From an uncultured bacterium (lineage in GTDB: Bacteria > Patescibacteriota > Minisyncoccia > Phycocordibacterales > UBA5272), in the NCBI GenBank assembly GCA_903875555.1, contig CAIQWN010000030.1:1-37910 (forward strand): DNA of 37,910 nt, written 5' to 3'. Within the stretch, counting starts at the first letter, position 1; the number at the start of each line of letters is the position of its first letter. A program made the translations under genes and the position numbers. The notes beneath the pieces are model-generated. The model ran no database searches. It was not told the DNA's origin and was given only the letters and a program-made list of their open reading frames with translations. Below are positions 36,139 to 37,910 of this stretch, one piece after another.

Positions 36139-36549
36139 ATGGCAAAGAAAATAACAAAATACGTAAAAGTTCAAATTGAAGCTGGAAAGGCAACTCCACA
36201 GCCTCCACTTGGTCCTGCTTTGGGACAAGCTGGTGTTCAGATTGGTGATTTCGTAAATAAGTTCAATGCAGCAACACAAGGAATGCAAGGAAAATTACCA
36301 GTAAAGATTTATGTTTATGAAGACAGAACTTATGACTTCGTTGTAAAGACACCAACAGCGACTTCTCTTGTAATGAAATTAGCAAATGTAGCTAAGGGAA
36401 ATTCAAAAGATGGATCTGGAACGATTTCTAAGGATCAAATAAAACAAATTGCTGAAACAAAATTGAAAGATTTAACAGCTCACACCGTAGAGCAGGCGAT
36501 GAAGATCATTGAAGGAACAGCTCGCTCAATAGGTATAAAGGTTAAATAA
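36139..36549 (+). CDS. rplK: 50S ribosomal protein L11
   Basis: KVQIEAGKATPQPPLGPALGQAGVQIGDFVNKFN. Confidence 0.98.
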   Translation: MAKKITKYVKVQIEAGKATPQPPLGPALGQAGVQIGDFVNKFNAATQGMQGKLPVKIYVYEDRTYDFVVKTPTATSLVMKLANVAKGNSKDGSGTISKDQIKQIAETKLKDLTAHTVEQAMKIIEGTARSIGIKVK

Positions 36550-36555
36550 AAACAC

Positions 36556-36596
36556 AATAAACAAAAAATCTTGCAAGGTGCAAGGTTTTTTGTTTA
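36556..36596 (+). terminator. Terminator after rplK
   Basis: AACAAAAAATCTTGCA-AGG-TGCAAGGTTTTTTGTT. Confidence 0.8.
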
Positions 36597-36670
36597 ATGT
36601 TAGTATGACCAAGTGCGGTCCTTACAGTTTGTTTGTGGCCGAAATTCTTTTAATTGCTGAGGTGATAATT

Positions 36671-37798
36671 ATGAATATCAATCAAGAGCTTGGTGTTTTT
36701 TCAAAAACGGATTTGAAAGCCCTTATAGAGAACGGGAGAATTATTCCCGGATCTACATTTTTGCCGAGTCATATCGGTGAAGCATCGATCGATCTTACTG
36801 TTACTGGCGAGGTATATAACATAACTCGCGTTATTCAACCAAACCAAGTCCGCGGTGAGAAAGTTAGGGATTTACTCCCTATGATGGGTGCAAGACCTGT
36901 TGATATTGGCAGTGTGCTTAGTGTTGGTAGTTCTTATCTTGCGAAAGCAAGTGTTGAACTAAACCTTCCACCTGGTACATATGGTTTTTGTAACGCCAAA
37001 TCAACATCTGGAAGATTGTTTGTGTTTGTTAGGACGATAGCGGACAGTATTTTTATGTTCGACTCTGTTGATCATCGAAATGAGGGGTATTCTGGTGAGT
37101 TGTGGCTTGTAATTGAGCCGTTAGCTTTTCCGATTATTCTTTCGACTGACGAATGTTTAAATCAACTTCGTATTTTTGATTCCGATACTCGTCTTGGGGA
37201 AACATCTTTGCGAAAACTTCTTCAAAAAAATGATTTGATTTTTCATCGGGAAACAAAGAGACCTTACAAACAGGGTGATCTTTCACTTTTTACAAACGAC
37301 GGTAGTGTTTTATGTACGTTGTTTGCAGAAGGTGATAAACACATTGGTTACAAAACTAGGTTGGGTGGTGTAGAACCAATAGATCTTTCCAGAAGAGATC
37401 TCAACCCAAAAAAATATTACGAGCCAGTCTTTTCAGAAACATTGATTGACAGCAATGAATATTCTCGTGGCGTAAACATTGAGGCTGGGCGTCATTTTCT
37501 TTTGTGCACAAATGAAATGTTTTGTGTCCCACTGACACATTCATCAGAGCTGGTTGCACTTGATAGACGACTTGGTGATGTGTTCACACATTTCGCAGGA
37601 TATTTCGATCCTGGTTTTTTCGGGACAGGTACCCTCGAAGTATTTTCACCAAGAACTGTATTTTTGCGTCATTTACAACCACTCGCAAAATTTGTCCTCG
37701 AGAAGATGCGTTCAGAAACAACTTCGTATCAAGATCGTGGAACATATGCTAGTCAGGTTGCAACAAGATTGCCAAAACAATTTGTAGATTGGGAGTAA
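36671..37798 (+). CDS. dcd: dCTP deaminase-family protein (two-domain)
   Basis: GSTFLPSHIGEASIDLTVTGE; FCNAKSTSGRL; YSGELWLVIEPL; second GxGTLEVFSP domain; start re-called from 36578. Confidence 0.85.
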   Translation: MNINQELGVFSKTDLKALIENGRIIPGSTFLPSHIGEASIDLTVTGEVYNITRVIQPNQVRGEKVRDLLPMMGARPVDIGSVLSVGSSYLAKASVELNLPPGTYGFCNAKSTSGRLFVFVRTIADSIFMFDSVDHRNEGYSGELWLVIEPLAFPIILSTDECLNQLRIFDSDTRLGETSLRKLLQKNDLIFHRETKRPYKQGDLSLFTNDGSVLCTLFAEGDKHIGYKTRLGGVEPIDLSRRDLNPKKYYEPVFSETLIDSNEYSRGVNIEAGRHFLLCTNEMFCVPLTHSSELVALDRRLGDVFTHFAGYFDPGFFGTGTLEVFSPRTVFLRHLQPLAKFVLEKMRSETTSYQDRGTYASQVATRLPKQFVDWE

Positions 37799-37812
37799 TG
37801 TGTTTTGTTTAG

Positions 37813-37847
37813 AAAAAGGGAGCCCCAAAGCTCCCTTTGTTTTTTTG
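37813..37847 (+). terminator. Terminator after dcd
   Basis: AAAAAGGGAGC-CCCAAA-GCTCCCTTTGTTTTTT. Confidence 0.85.
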
Positions 37848-37879
37848 TTATAATTAATTTATGAAATTTGTATTTTGGG

Positions 37880-37910
37880 TGTCATTCCAAACTTGATTTG
37901 GAATCCAGTG
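37880..37910. repeat. Palindromic dispersed repeat, copy 4 (cut by window end)
   Basis: TGTCATTCCAAACTTGATTTGGAATCCAGTG. Confidence 0.75.

Noticed and set aside
37861-37896. Short ORF MKFVFWVSFQT at window end
   Set aside because: Only 11 codons and it runs into palindromic repeat copy 4; cannot be assessed without sequence beyond the window.

Overview
AT-rich, densely packed chromosomal segment. Gene content and style (FemAB, Mur ligase, ruvA, iscS/iscU, nrdD/nrdG, secE-nusG-rplK, ECF sigma + DUF5667-like protein, DGR) suggest a CPR/Patescibacteria genome; that placement is inference. Most of the window is housekeeping. The standout is a diversity-generating retroelement (DGR) at about 31.0-33.7 kb. 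It has a target gene with a 120-bp variable repeat (VR, 31758-31877), a 120-bp template repeat (TR, 32162-32281), an antisense avd-like gene and a DGR-type reverse transcriptase (LGNVTSQ, YCDD). By hand alignment VR and TR differ at 18 positions, 17 of them adenines in TR. The RT and avd reading frames run head-to-head and share a 10-nt G/C homopolymer (32654-32663). As printed, neither gene has an in-frame ATG on the far side of the tract. With 9 or 12 G, both gain an ATG-initiated full-length ORF at once (RT about 353 aa, Avd about 128 aa at G9). This is either a two-gene phase-variation switch or a homopolymer error that hides both genes from ORF callers; reads would decide. Other observations: many -10 boxes 4-10 nt upstream of ATG (probable leaderless transcription), an FMN-binding/ApbE/ferric-reductase electron-transfer cluster beside an Asn/Tyr-rich secreted protein, dispersed palindromic repeats including short in-frame copies inside mutM and iscS, tRNA remnants, and a tRNA-Arg with anticodon GCG.
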